From Aralia elata (lineage: Eukaryota; Streptophyta; Magnoliopsida; Apiales; Araliaceae), in the NCBI GenBank assembly GCA_034770075.1, contig JAVJAP010000356.1, positions 1-64,000 on the forward strand: a stretch of DNA of 64,000 nucleotides, given 5' to 3'. Both the position numbers and the translations under genes were made by a program. The notes beneath the pieces were generated by a model. The model was not told where the DNA came from. It ran no database searches and saw nothing but the letters and a program-made list of their open reading frames with translations. Shown one piece after another: positions 33,361-45,291 of the stretch. The stretch's first letter is position 1, and every line of letters begins with the position of its first letter.

Positions 33361-34299
33361 TGTCCCATCAAACCTCCCCCATGTGGATTCACGAAACCAA
33401 TAATTCACTGTAAAGCAATATGCATGGTATACACAACTCGATTTCTCACGAAACCAAGGAATCCCATCCATCTTGAAGAGTATTTACCTGACAAACATTC
33501 TTCTTCACAAATTTTTAATACTCTTCACAGGAAATCATAGTTCATTATTACATATAATTCTGTTGATTTTGTTCAAAACCAAGTAATTTTGTTGTCGAGA
33601 GTATTTAACAACACCATACCTCTCGCGAAAGAGCGACGACAACGACATTCTCCTTTACCTTGCTATATATCGATATGACATACGGGAAACGTCCTCGATG
33701 AACTTCCATTCATCGGGCATGTCCTCTTGTTCACAACTTGTGTTGGCCCTGTTCAAATATTTCAATGATTCCATGATCTGTGTGAATCAACACAAATTCC
33801 TTAGGCCACAGGTAATGGTTGCCAATGTCTCCAAAAGAATTCGAAACATAAGGGCATATAATCTTGTATAGTCATAGTAGGATTGTTCAAAGCTGGCTTT
33901 CCCACTCAAATTTTTCACTGAAATATTGCCAACTGGTTTCTCCTTTCTTGCATCTAACACAGCTCCAATGCCTTAAACCTGAAGCATCCACATTTCAATA
34001 ATTTCAAAGGTGTTTAGTGAAATTAGGCAATACAAGGGTAAAGGCAGCGTTAATTAATTTTTTCTTTAATCAAATTAAACGCATTTTCCTGTGCATCACC
34101 CCTACTTGAATCATACACTCTTTTTGATTTACTTCGGTGAGTAGTGGTGTTGTGGACTTCGCTGATGACGTTTCCTTTACCAAACCGGTCTATAGAAACT
34201 TGGCGGTGTGTCCATGAAAGCTACAGAATCTTGTACTGACATTAGTAGGGAGTTGGCCATTCTTGGGAATTGCACGTACCTTTCTCATTCGTCAACACC

Positions 34300-35030
34300 T
34301 GTATCTCCCCTGTGTTGCTAACAACCAAAACCAAGAAACACAACTCGATCACGCTTACAAAATGGTGCATTTTGTCCATATTAACATACCAATTTTTTCT
34401 TTTCCGAAGCACATCTAGGACAGAATTTTATATCGCAATGCATGCTCAAACTAAATCTTTGCTATAGATTACAAGATATCATCAAAGTAGAACAGACTAC
34501 AAACTTTCACAATGAAGGATCGCAAAACATGGTTCATTAGTCTCATGTAATGTGCGTAGGAAGCGTTAGTTTAAGCCAAAACGGTAAGACTAAACCACTC
34601 ATATAACCCATATTTTGTTTTAAAAGCCAGTTTTCCATTCATCCCCTTCATGCATTCTAATCTGATGAAAAAAAATAGCCACTCTTTAAGTCATATTTTA
34701 GAAAACACACACAAGAATCCATGCAATTCATCTAACATGTCATCTAACCTAGGAATGGGGATGCCGATATTTTACCAGTGATTGTTATTTACCCGTCTCG
34801 ACAATCAATGCACATACGCCACTTCCCATCTTTCTTAGGCACTAAAATAACTGGAACCGCACATGGACTCATGCTTTCCCTCACAAAACCTTTGTCCAAT
34901 AGCTCGTCAACTTGCCTTTGCAATTCCTTTGTTTCCTCGGGATTCGCTTCGGTATGCCGGGCGATTTGGGATGGTCACGCCTGGGACAAAGTCAATTTGA
35001 TGCTCAATTCCCCGAATTGGTGGTAATCCC
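34300..35030 (-). pseudogene. Chromovirus reverse transcriptase remnant
   Basis: The RT active site is readable as YFDDIL at 34472-34489. Upstream, 35026-34778 gives the fragment around ELLDKGFV, ESMSPCAVPVIL and the CIDCRD block. Indels break the frame repeatedly. Confidence 0.65.
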
Positions 35031-35416
35031 TGTGGAAGTTCCTGGGAAATACATCCTGATAATCCTGTAAAAGAGCAGAAACAACACTAGGCAAAGAAGG
35101 ATTATTAAGCGTTAGTATTTTAAAAGTGCCTCCTTATAACCGAAGTATAATCATTGGCTTTTTTGAATCCAAAGCTCGCCTTACATCACTCCTTTTTGCA
35201 AAAATGTTTGTTTTTCTCTCTTTCTTTCTTTTTTTTCTCTCTCTTTTGTTTTCTTTTCATGATCTCTCTGCAAGTGTATTTGATCCTCGTGCACTTGTTT
35301 TGGTGACATGGGACACAAGTAACTTTTCTTTGATTATGAACAAAGAGAGTACTCATTAGTGAAACATCGTGTGTTTTACTCGCCGATCAAACTGCCAAGG
35401 TCTCCCAAGTAGTAAA

Positions 35417-35851
35417 TTATGACCTGCCTGCATAGGAAACTACATCACAAAGAATCTCATCAACATACTTCCCAATTGTAAACGGAACGGATACTTGCTT
35501 GGTAACTTTGATGTCGCCGCTGTCATTGAGCCACTGTAATCGGTATGGGTGAAGGTGTTTGGATGTTGTGAGTCCCAATTTCTCTACCATTGTGATGCTT
35601 GCTACATTTGTACCAACTCCCACCATCAATTACAACACAACAAATCTTACCATTTACCCATGCATCTAGTTATGAAACAGATTCTCTCTTTGCTCGCTGC
35701 TTTCTTCTTTTGCCTGTGTACTAAGCATTCTCCGTGTGACCAATACTTCGCCATGCATAGCAATCTCTCTATCTTCCTCCAATGGTGGCATAGAGTCATT
35801 GTCACTATCTTCTTCCTCGGTCTCCAAATCCCCATTATCAAGCAATAACAT
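35417..35851 (-). pseudogene. Chromovirus gag-pol protease remnant
   Basis: The frame 35629-35417 reads GVGTNVASITMVEKLGL through VTKQVSVPFTIGKYVDEILCDVV, the retropepsin-like region; the upstream VDGGS-type catalytic part is out of frame just before it. The acidic linker LETEEEDSDNDSMPPLEED lies at 35851-35666. Confidence 0.6.
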
Positions 35852-36972
35852 AGTTCTTTGATTTAGGCATTGATTTGCAATATGTCCCCTGCCTTGACAT
35901 TTTTAAAAGCATACAATATCTCGATTACGACTAGTAGAAAGGTGTATTAGTTTTTACCTTGCACTAACTTAAGTAGTTGCTCCTTGCTTGATTTCTGGCT
36001 TTGGCTTGAAAGTAGATGGCTTTTCCTCACGCTTTCACATTATTGGGGTTTCCATGATGAAACCTGTGGTAGGATTTGTTCGCTGGCCACCTCTCCTCTT
36101 AAGTTGCTTCTCTATTTTTGATAGCCATGGTGCACCATGTCTTTCCAACACCACATAATGTTGGACGCTCCACCAAATCTGTAATATCCCAATTTAAAAC
36201 CTGCTGAAAATCGGGCCATGGTTTGCCTCATTATCCTCGTCGATGTCAGCTCTAGACATTAGCATCTCCAATTTCCTTGAAGTAGTCCTCCACACTCTTG
36301 CTTCCCTGTCTCAAATTTTGTAAGTTTCGAAAACAGATCTCGATAGTAGTGGCTTGGGACAAACCTCTTTTTCATTACAAGCTTTCATTTCTGCCCAAGT
36401 CTCTATTGGACGTTCCCTGCACCTCCTTCGGCTGGTCATTAATTGATCCCACCAAGTAAACTGCATAGTCTGAAAAATTCGTAGCTGCAATTCTAACTTT
36501 CTTGAGATCCGAGTAGTTGTGAACATTCAAAGATCCACTCCATTTTCTTCTCCCAATCTAAGTAAGCCTCGGGATCACTTCTGCCTTGGAATGTGGGAAT
36601 TTTCATTTTGATGCTTTCAAGATTGTTGTCCTCTCGATTTCGGCCGCCTCTATCCCTTGCAAAATGTCTCCTAGGGATAAAGTCAGTTTCTCGATCCTCT
36701 TCCTCACTAAATCTTTCATCATAGTAATTTGTTTCCTCTAGCCTTGCTTCCTTTTGTTGGGTTTTTTTTTCCTTTTGGGGCGCCCACCCGGAAGGGATTT
36801 GAGTTCGTTCCCCTCGAGTGTCACTCAATTGATCGATGCGATCATGCACTTGTTCCATAGCCATCCCCAATTGTCTAGAAAATTCTTTCATCATAGCCTC
36901 CATCATGAGTTTTGGGTCAAAATTCGATGTAGAAGGTTCATTTTCAATTGTCTTATCTCTTGTGTTAGACAT
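35852..36972 (-). pseudogene. Chromovirus gag, broken
   Basis: The start is at ATG 36972-36970 (MSNTRDKTIENEPSTSNFD). A coiled or charged N-terminal region leads to the gag core opening ESIKMKIPTFQGRSDPEAYLDWEKKMEW (36600-36520). After 36493 the frame shifts; 36526-36311 carries the part with QFTWWDQLM in another frame. A degenerate zinc knuckle lies near 35900. It would be the capsid protein of the element. Confidence 0.7.
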
Positions 36973-37396
36973 ATTTCCTGCAAAATAAAGATTAGTAGAA
37001 AACAAGTTCCTCACCACTCCCTTACGTGTTTCACTCAAACAATATATCACACAAATAGGAAACGCTCGTGTATCACACAATTAGGCTTTTACCCTCAATC
37101 AAACTTACTACTCTTGCCTTTTTCCGCTCGTAGTTCTCTCTAATAGGTTCGTTTTGAATTCTCACAAATATTACCTCAAGTCTCTAATTACAATTCAATA
37201 ATAACTTATCAAAAACATAATATAGAAAGTACGACTCTCCACAAGACTTCCAACCGCCAAATATGATTCTTGCAAATAAAAATCCCAACGATAGCAATTC
37301 AACAATACAAATTTTCTGCTATATATTTTTATGTAGTTTTTTTTTGACTATAATTCAACAATAGAAGTAAAGATAAGTAACTTGATAGGAAACTTA

Positions 37397-37408
37397 GCTT
37401 TGATACCA
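37397..37408 (-). other. Primer binding site of the chromovirus
   Basis: The minus strand reads TGGTATCAAAGC, one base from the common initiator-tRNA-Met PBS TGGTATCAGAGC, two bases inside the right LTR. Confidence 0.8.
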
Positions 37409-37410
37409 AA

Positions 37411-38392
37411 TGATAGACTCCACGGCACGCTTGCGTGAGGTGGTCGTCGCCCGGATCGTTTTTAACAAGTTGATCGGATGGATAGCTTGCAACACCTTAA
37501 CCCCTCGCCTATATATAGACGGTAATCTTGGTATAATTGCTTGCTTAGGAAGTTTGCGTAGGATGAACACCAACGACACCTCGACCCCTCGCTTATGTTG
37601 AAGCGGTAATCTTGGTACAATCGACGATTGATGCGGTAGAAGACGCCACACACAACTATGATTGGTTGTATGATAAGTCGAATATGAATCTCAAAGAAAA
37701 ACTAAGGAATACTTAAGAATTCTCAAGAACCACAAGAAGAGAACAATCTCACAATAATGATGATAATCTGAATATTAATTGGTGACCATTCAAGTTTACA
37801 ATAGCACCTATTTATACTAGTTTTAGAAACAAACTAGAAGCTTCTAGAAGCACACACTCTTTGAAATACAAGCACACAAATATGGAAATGTTGTAATCAG
37901 AACACATTTAATTGATCCTAAATACTGATATCATGTTTTGGATGAAAGAAGGTTCGAAAATCAAGAAAGTCAAAAAATAACAAATTGCATCCAGGAGGTT
38001 CTCGCCGGGGCGAGAGATTTGAACTGAAGATTTCTCGCCGGGGCGAGCCTCTCGCCGGGGCGAGAGGTTTGGCTTGGGAAAACCTCGTCGGGGCGAGAAA
38101 ATTGGCCTGGAGATTCTCGCCGGGGCGAGGTCAACCTGATCCGAGCAAACAGTTTTCTTTCGCTGTTTGGTCTGCCACGTCCATTCGCAACATGTTTACG
38201 GGCTTCATACACTTGGGCTTCATCTCCATAACCTCTATGCTTGATCCAACCTCGTTCCATAGTTCATGGATTATTCCGTTAAGGCCGTCTTTGAAGGTTT
38301 TAGCTCGAGCTCTAGTAACGGGTCCAAGTGGTAATTGTAATGGATCTTCTCGGGTTGTGTCACGGGTTCCTGGATTATGGATGTCCTCATCA
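37411..38392 (-). repeat. Right (5') LTR of the chromovirus
   Basis: 982 bp, TGATAGACTCC to CCTCATCA. It has a minus-strand TATA box at 37809-37816 and a cluster of five GC-rich palindromes at 38001-38129. The outer 133 bp or so match the pol tail (GPVTRARAKTFKDGL), as in the left LTR. The middle differs from the left LTR. Confidence 0.8.
38001..38129. repeat. Five clustered CTCGCCGGGGCGAG palindromes
   Basis: Copies at 38001-38014, 38034-38047, 38051-38064, 38084-38097 (one base changed, CTCGTCGG) and 38116-38129, separated by non-repeated AT-richer spacers. Each can fold on itself apart from the GG/CC centre. The core CGCCGGGGCG recurs, in reverse complement, at 59366-59509. Confidence 0.9.
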
Positions 38393-39000
38393 AGATGGTT
38401 GTGGATGCCTGAGAAAGTTGTTGCAGAAGGAGAGGGAAAGTGTTTTGATCAGAGAGGCGGTTCGTTTTGGGGAGAAATGGGTTTTGATGGGATGCTTCAG
38501 TTCGCATGTTTTGCGAGGTACAGATAATAATGATGGTGGGGTGGATCCGGTAGGCCTTATTTTACGGGGAGATGTGGCGTGGTTGGGCTGCTTAACAGTT
38601 AAGGAAACTAAGATTCCTAACTGAATTTGAGTTTCTATGAAAAGAGTTAGGATTATATCCAACTTACCTTCGTTAAAGAGACTGAGTTCTATCCAATCAT
38701 AAGTAATTACCATAATTAGGAGTCCTACTACAATTCGGGGACAGGGCGATGAAGGTGGTGTGATCTCTATAAATACAAGGCTAAACTCTAATTCAAAGGT
38801 GATGACTCTTTACTCACTAAAGTGCTAAACCTCTATTGTTAATACCTTGAACAACTTGTACTTATTTTCACATCGGAGCTATCCCTCGGCGACGAAAGCC
38901 GTCAGCTCACTGAGTGTGGTTTTGTTCTTGTGCAGGATTTAACGCGTATTTTGATGATTGGACGCGCAGCGAAATTTTGGCGTTAACAAAAAGTAATATA
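38393..39000 (+). repeat. LTR-like sequence with a plus-strand promoter
   Basis: TATA-like CTCTATAAATACAAGG near 38765-38780 is followed by a leader-like stretch and a GC-richer end (ATTTTGGCGTTAACAA near 38970-38985). It resembles an LTR 3' part with adjacent primer-site-like sequence, but ends and family are not clear. Confidence 0.35.
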
Positions 39001-39217
39001 TGGAACATGTAATTATCATTTTACAAAGATTAGTAGTAATGATCTAATGAAATTATAATGACAAATTTGTTCAATTGCTAATAAAAATGATACCTTTTTC
39101 ATGTGTTTTGTTGTTGTTGTTGTTGTTGCAAATAAAAGAAGATTAGGTAAGAGTAGAAATTATGTCTTCCCAAATAGATCAAAATATTAGAAAATGATGT
39201 AAATAATTGTCTGTTCA

Positions 39218-40732
39218 ATGGCTCTGTTTTCTTGCAGCTTTAGTCCACCCTCACCAGACCCACAAAGTTGGAACAAGCTTATAAAGAAGCAAGCGCTTGA
39301 GGGAAATCCTGAACAAGCTCTTCTATCTTACAAATGTATGCAAGAGACTGGTGTAGTTGCTGATAATTTTACATACCCTATTTTATTAAAATCAGTTGCT
39401 ATTATTTCTCATCTCAGTGTTGGGTTAACTCTCCATGGCCAGACAATTAAATCAGGTTTCTCAAATCATCCATTTGTGGGAACTTCTCTACTAAACATGT
39501 ATTCATCATTTGGGTGCATTGATGATGTCCACAAAGTGTTTGATAATATGTTGGTGAAAGATGTTATTGCATGGAACTCTGTATTAGATGCTTATCTTTC
39601 TTGTGGGCATGTGGATAATGCAAGGGAAGTGTTTGATTCGATGCTTTGTAAGGACCTTTTTTCGTATAATATTATAGTCTCTGGGTATGCTGTTGTTGGG
39701 AGAGTAGATTGTGCCAGAAGGGTGTTTGATGAAATTCCGGCGAGAGATGTTGTTTCATGGAACTCGATGATATTAGCATGTTGCAATGCTGGGGATATGG
39801 AAGATGCACACAAGTTATTCGAAGAAATGCCTGAGCGAAATGTTGTTTCATGGAACACAATGATTATGGGATATTTAGGTAATGGACTAGCTGATGATGC
39901 TATTTCTCTGTTCGAAGAAATGAGAACCAGGAAGTTTGAACCGGACCAGTTAACAATTACCGCTATCCTATCTGCTTGTGCCCATTTAGGGTCACTGAAC
40001 AAAGGGAGGGAAGTACACATTTATGCCCATGAATGTGGTATTGCATCGAGTCCTCATGTTACGACATCATTGATAGATATGTATGCCAAATGTGGAAGCA
40101 TAAAGAGCGCTTTAGAGGTGTTTTACAAGTCCCAAGTGAAGAACATCTACTGTTGGAATGCTGTAATCTCTGCACTTGCCCTTCATGGCTACGGCTCTGC
40201 GTCTCTGAACTTTTACAATGACATGAGAGAGAATCACATAAAACCCGACGATGTAACTTTTATTGCCCTACTTAATGCATGCAGTCATGCCGGATTGGTA
40301 AAAGAGGGTTGTAAGTTCTTCAGTTGTATGGAAAGAGATTATGGAGTAATTCCCAAAATGGAGCATTATGGATGCATTGTTGATCTTCTGGGGCGAGCCG
40401 GATTTCTTGAAAGTGCACTTCGACTCATTGATTCGATGCCATTTGAATCAGGGAAAACTGTCTTGAGCGCGTTGTTAAGTGCTTGTGTGAATTATGGAGA
40501 TCTTGAGATTGGAGAGAAAGTGGTGAAACTGGTTTCCGAAAGGAATGATCATTTGAGTGATGGGGAGTATATGATGGTAGCCAACTTGTACGCGTCATGC
40601 AATCAGTGGGATAAAGCAAATAAATGGAGGGCGATGATGAATGATAGTACGGAGGTTGCCAAGACTGCTGGAGTAAGTGTTTTTGAGGTGAACGGAAGGG
40701 TGTTTAAGTTTTTGGCCGGGATACAAGCATAG
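39218..40732 (+). CDS. PLS-class pentatricopeptide repeat protein, E-type
   Basis: An intact intronless frame of 504 codons. Repeated PPR signatures are plain: KDVIAWNSVLDAYLSCGHVDNAREVFDSM, KDLFSYNIIVSGYAVVGRVDCARRVFDEI, RDVVSWNSMILACCNAGDMEDAHKLFEEM, RNVVSWNTMIMGYLGNGLADDAISLFEEM. A long L/S region follows and then an E-type tail (GVSVFEVNGRVFKFLAG). There is no DYW deaminase end. Such proteins bind single-stranded RNA in mitochondria or plastids, and E types usually act in C-to-U editing with a partner deaminase. The N-terminus (MALFSCSFSPPSPDP) is short and Ser-rich, a possible but weak organelle signal. The ATG at 39218 is the first in frame. Composition fits a host gene, and no damage is seen. 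Confidence 0.92.
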   Translation: MALFSCSFSPPSPDPQSWNKLIKKQALEGNPEQALLSYKCMQETGVVADNFTYPILLKSVAIISHLSVGLTLHGQTIKSGFSNHPFVGTSLLNMYSSFGCIDDVHKVFDNMLVKDVIAWNSVLDAYLSCGHVDNAREVFDSMLCKDLFSYNIIVSGYAVVGRVDCARRVFDEIPARDVVSWNSMILACCNAGDMEDAHKLFEEMPERNVVSWNTMIMGYLGNGLADDAISLFEEMRTRKFEPDQLTITAILSACAHLGSLNKGREVHIYAHECGIASSPHVTTSLIDMYAKCGSIKSALEVFYKSQVKNIYCWNAVISALALHGYGSASLNFYNDMRENHIKPDDVTFIALLNACSHAGLVKEGCKFFSCMERDYGVIPKMEHYGCIVDLLGRAGFLESALRLIDSMPFESGKTVLSALLSACVNYGDLEIGEKVVKLVSERNDHLSDGEYMMVANLYASCNQWDKANKWRAMMNDSTEVAKTAGVSVFEVNGRVFKFLAGIQA

Positions 40733-41669
40733 AAACTAGAAAGGTGCCACTCATTGCAAGTATAAATCATTGAAATACAAATGTGTGTACCTCCATCACA
40801 AAATGAGTACTAAGATTTTTTTTTTTTTTTAAACGGTTAATCTCTCATTTAACTTTTTAAAGATAGAAGCTAATTACCTTATGCAAGGCAGGGGCTGCTT
40901 ATGAGTCTTTTCAAAATGTGCGATTTAATAAGATGAATAATAGAGGGGAAGAAAGAGAGGGATAAAAAAAACTAAATAATTGTCAGTTTGATTAAAATGA
41001 GATGAATAAGAGAGAGTAGAGAGAAAGTAAGGATTAAAAACTAAATAACTTTTAGTTTGATAGAATTATTAAGAATGAAAAGGATAAAAAGGGAAACATA
41101 AAAAAACTTAAAAAATTTGTTTACATCAAATTAACTGTCAAATTTTTATAAAATTAATTAATTTTAAGTTGAATGTTTCGTGGTTGTATTATAACTAAGA
41201 TTTTATATGGCCAATGGCCTATATATTTCTCGTCGCCATGTGTTCATTGTGTTGACTTGCATGTCCCTTTGCCTTGCGTGTCCATTGCATGTGGCATCGT
41301 ATAATAAAGAGGTGCAAAGTCAATCTGGAACTTGATAAGTTTTTCCGGTTATAATCAATTGATTTAAGTTGGACACTTTACCTAAGCACAAACTTTAGAA
41401 CATTTAAAAAGTATTGTTGACCTTAAGAGTTGACTAAACGAATCTACAATATATAATTTAAAATTTTATACATGAGTAAATATTTAATATTTTATTAATT
41501 ATTTTCTTAATGTCCCAACCGAATATATATAAATTGTAATTAGTTAATGATTTACTATACGTGGTTGAACCTAATAATTATAACTAACCACGATCATACA
41601 TATCGTTTTGTATTTCACTTTTGTATTAATTTATTTTGGAAACCAAAGTATAATAATAAAAAAATTATA

Positions 41670-41917
41670 CTCCCTCAGTATTAAATATAAAATTATTATT
41701 GATTTTTTTAAAGTTAATTTATAATTAAAATAAATTTATTTAATTTTAATTAATACAATGATAAATATAATAAATTATTTAAAAGATACTACTAATTATA
41801 AAATTTATTTTTTCATAATTTTATTATTATTATTATTATTTAATCAATTTTGAGTTTAAATTTTTTTAAATTAACTTTCAAAATTTAATAATAATATTAT
41901 AATTTAAAGCAGAGGGA
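41670..41917. mobile_element. Stowaway-like MITE, decayed
   Basis: It opens with CTCCCTCAGTATTAAATATA after TA and closes near 41917 with the related AGAGGGA before ATATA. The interior is AT-rich with ATT triplet runs. Its ends are less exact than those of the element at 28242. Confidence 0.45.
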
Positions 41918-42404
41918 ATATATAGGATCAATCCCATACAATCAGCTAAAACACTAGCTACAATATAGATTTTATTTGTAATCTATCTCCCAAATGTACA
42001 CCTAAGCGCGAAGTATATCCTGCACACTGTATGCAACGAAACAGGTCAATTTGCTTAAACCATCAGCACTTGACGCTCTCCCAGACTCCCACAGTAATTC
42101 AAATGATTAGTTTGTATTATATTACATTATCTTTAAACCTTTTTCTTCCATATTTTAAATTCATATCTTCTATATTTGATGTTTCTTAATAAAGTTCAAT
42201 GAACAAGGACTACACTTTTTGTTCGAGAGTTCCGTGAGAAAGAAAGGTTTTATTTTATAAGAAAGTGTTTTTTTTATAAAAAATAAAATAATTCTAAGAC
42301 GTGTTTAGTTTGCGTCACGTCAAATTAATGTAATAGTTCTGTATTACAATAAACTTTTATATTTATTTGACATGTTTTTTTGTTTGATTCACCTATTATA
42401 TGTA

Positions 42405-42430
42405 CTAGTATAATAGCCCGTGCAAGACAC
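42405..42430 (-). mobile_element. Helitron-like 3' terminus
   Basis: The minus strand ends CTTGCACGGGCTATTATACTAG with T following, the CTAG-T signature after a short GC-rich stem. The 5' TC end could not be placed. Confidence 0.35.
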
Positions 42431-43944
42431 AGATTTTGTTTATTAACAATTGTTTATATTAGAAATAATATTTGATCAAAATATTTATGTGACTAAGTAA
42501 AATGAACGACATAGAAATTATCCATTTGAAAATATCGTTTATAACATATAAAAATAGTAAGTACATATAGCGAATATAAATCTAAAAATGATATCACAAA
42601 TATAGAGAGAGATAAAAGGTACCCGTGAGATAAGAGATTTCACCTTCAATTGTTGAATATTGCTATGGTGGTGGTGGTGATTAGACGACAGTTTACGGCG
42701 GAGCTTGATAGCGACGATGGTGGCTAGAAGAGAAACTATCACCTTCTGATGAAGGCACACTAACATCTAAATTAGAGTGTTTTGTTTGTCGAAATTAATA
42801 AAGTAATTATCCAAACAAAATTCAAATTAGTGTATATTCCAATACTTTGGAAGATTTAAAATATAATAGTTTAGTCATAAAACTTTTGATCGCTGATTAG
42901 AAATCCAAAGGATTTATATCCAAATGATGTAACAAAGTAGAGTGGTCATGCAAGAACATTGAATAACACTTCAACCTATTCTTAGTTGTCTTTTTTATAG
43001 GAGTGATATATGCATTATAACATCTAATAAGTAATAACATACATATAACTAGTCACAGAGCTTAATATGAATACATGCATACAAACCAAAATCTTAACTT
43101 GAGAATTTAGTATGAATAGATGCATACATACTAAAAGTCATTTCACCTTGGTTAAAGGGATTTGTTATTGCCAATGTCATCATCCGAGTTAACTCAGAGA
43201 CTATCCGAGTCAGCTCACAATTATTTAAAATTAAGATCTCTTATCGGCCTATTATATATAAGGTATTAATTACCTTATTATGGGAGTTTTACGATTACGT
43301 CAATTTGAATGTTTTTCATTACACTCACCAAAGGATGTATTAGCTCATTACGTTTGTAATGCAATAAGTCATAAAAGATAAAACAGTAATGATTACTATT
43401 TGTTGTTCTTAGAAGCAGAAGAAAGAATCTAGAATGGGGATTGAATAGATTTTTTTTCAAAATTTCTTTTTAATTAATAATTACCAGATAGTTAAATAGA
43501 TAACTAATTTAATATATGCAGCAGAATGATATTTGAAAATGCCCTTTCAAAGATATAATGAAAATTTCAGTTATAAATTTAGCAAAAATGTGAAAACAGT
43601 CACTGACAAAAAAGGTAGAGTAGCAGAATAAATGAAATGCAGGAATGTAAAGAACACAACAGATTTTTAAGAGGTTCGGAGTACAAAAGTCTTCTAATCC
43701 TCTCTTATACTCCGAGAGTAGGGATATTCTACTAAAGGAGAGGTAATCACTGAGATTTCAGTCCACTTAGAACTATTTTACAGCTGATTCACTGAGAATA
43801 CTTCAAGTCAGAAAGACTTCGTTTACAATGATCACAATCACAATTATAAAGGAATGAAGTTGTTATGAGGTGCTGCTAAGTGACAATGAGCTTCTTGATC
43901 GAATAACTTAGCATCAGTTGAACTTTATTAGAATCATAGAGTAA

Positions 43945-44158
43945 GGTGGTGTTTGATTATATCTTAATACATCTTAACAGTCCACCTCTTAATACATTTT
44001 AACTGCCCATATCTTTGTATTAAGAGGTCCTCTGAATAGTTAAGATACAAATATGAGTATAAACTATTCAGAAGACGTCTTAATACAAAAATATAGGCTC
44101 TTAAGATGCATTAAGAGATGAGCTGTTAAGATACATTAAGATGCAATCAAACACCACC
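43945..44158. mobile_element. Tourist-like (PIF/Harbinger) MITE
   Basis: 214 bp with ~36 bp inverted ends, GGTGGTGTTTGATTATATCT and the complement of AGATGCAATCAAACACCACC. TAA flanks both sides (43942-43944 and 44159-44161). Three-base TAA duplication and the GGNNNTGTTTG end fit Tourist elements. Confidence 0.88.
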
Positions 44159-44347
44159 TAAGAAACTGTTTGAACTTTTAGAGAGACAACGTTTTTGGCT
44201 TGATTCAATTCTTGTTCTATGCTTGAAGTTTGCTGCCCTTTTATAGAGCTTCCTTGGGATCTTCCCGTTGTGATTTTTACCATTGCTCCATCTTGTCTAG
44301 GACACTTGTTGAATTCTTATCATTGACTCTAATTGTTGTCTGCTAGG

Positions 44348-45291
44348 CTGGGTCGGCCCTGAGTTTTTAAAGACTTAAAGCAACAACAAAAAAATGGGCC
44401 ATTTTCGAGTTGCTAATAAGATAAGCATAAAAAAAACGTATTCATTTGGTTCCTTTGCGAGGACATTCGTATCTTCCACTAATTTTTCTTGTTCTTCATT
44501 TCCCGTATCTACTATCTGTTCTTCATTCTTTGACTGTTCAAATCCACTAGAACTCTCCTTTTGTTTCTTACTACCAAAAAATTTATCGAGTGAACCCGCT
44601 TGAGACTAAACGAATTTATCCGTTTTTTTTTTTTTTCTTTTTTTTAGATCCAGACATATACTTTTTAGGAGCCATGGTGAATTAAAGTTTAAAAATCTGC
44701 AAAATTCCACCATAATCTTGTGATTATCTATAAATTAATTATCAAATAGGGCCTCCTTTATTTAGAGAATAAGAGTCTAACACTACTCCCAATCAATTAA
44801 AAAAAACCCAAAAGAAAATAAATTTTTCACTTCATAATAGCATAAACAAATCCAATAATCCATAATAGCATAAACAAATCTACTTAATCAGTCATCAAAC
44901 CCAATTAAATTAAACAATACTTCTAAATCTCAATATCTCATAAACAAAATAATTAATTTCAAAACTCCAAAAAATAGAATTAATACCTAAAATTAGCTTG
45001 AAATTTATGAGCCATGAGAAGGAGTTATGGAGAATGGAGATGTCGGCTGCTGTTGAAGTCACTGATGGTGATGGAGTCATGGAGAATAGAGATGCCGATG
45101 GAATTTGAAAAGTCTAAGTCTGTTGGCTGCTGCTGAATGATTGTTATGTCTATGTAGGTTTGTACTATTACAACTTAAAAGAAATTACAAAACTGCCATT
45201 AGAAATTTGAAATTTGGGGGCCCTAAAAATTTACCAATATTTAAGGGCCTAAAGCTTGGGCACCGCATACTTTAGCCCAGGCCCGGTACTG
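44348..45291 (-). mobile_element. Non-autonomous hAT element
   Basis: 944 bp with imperfect inverted ends (CTGGGTCGGCCCTGAG at the left; CAGTACCGGGCCTGGGC read inward from the right) and an exact 8 bp duplication CTGCTAGG at 44340-44347 and 45292-45299. It holds the start of a transposase-like gene on the minus strand (44675 to about 44390). Confidence 0.88.
44390..44675 (-). pseudogene. N-terminal fragment of a hAT (ZMYM1-like) protein
   Basis: From ATG 44675-44673 it reads MAPKKYMSGSKKK, a Lys run, a stop (TAG in a poly-T/A tract region), then QAGSLDKFFGSKKQKESSSG and an acidic EEQIVDTGNEEQEKLVED. This matches the usual opening of plant TTF-type zinc-finger hAT proteins. The zinc finger, catalytic domain and dimerisation domain are missing. 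Confidence 0.55.

Larger units (their letters stand above)
31353..38392 (-). mobile_element. Chromovirus-like Ty3/Gypsy element, decayed
   Basis: Minus strand. The right LTR (37411-38392), PBS (37397-37408), gag (from 36972), protease (about 35417-35850), RT (about 34300-35030), integrase (33360-32120) and left LTR (31353-32255) are in Gypsy order. LTR ends are TGATAG/AACTCC and GGATGTCCTCATCA. The pol tail crosses the PPT into the 3' LTR, a trait reported for CRM chromoviruses. Many stops and frameshifts inactivate it. The bases flanking the two LTRs (31348-31352 TTTAA, 38393-38397 AGATG) do not match, and the LTRs differ internally, so the two ends may come from different insertions. Confidence 0.8.
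40733..43400. other. AT-rich intergenic DNA with small transposon traces
   Basis: No gene was found. It contains a MITE-like segment (41670-41917) and a Helitron-like 3' end (42405). The rest is AT-rich with poly-A and poly-T runs. Confidence 0.6.

Noticed and set aside
31348..38397. Target-site duplication for the chromovirus
   Set aside because: Flanking pentamers TTTAA and AGATG do not match.
39592..40020. Minus-strand frame of 142 codons
   Set aside because: Antisense shadow of the PPR gene, no protein features.
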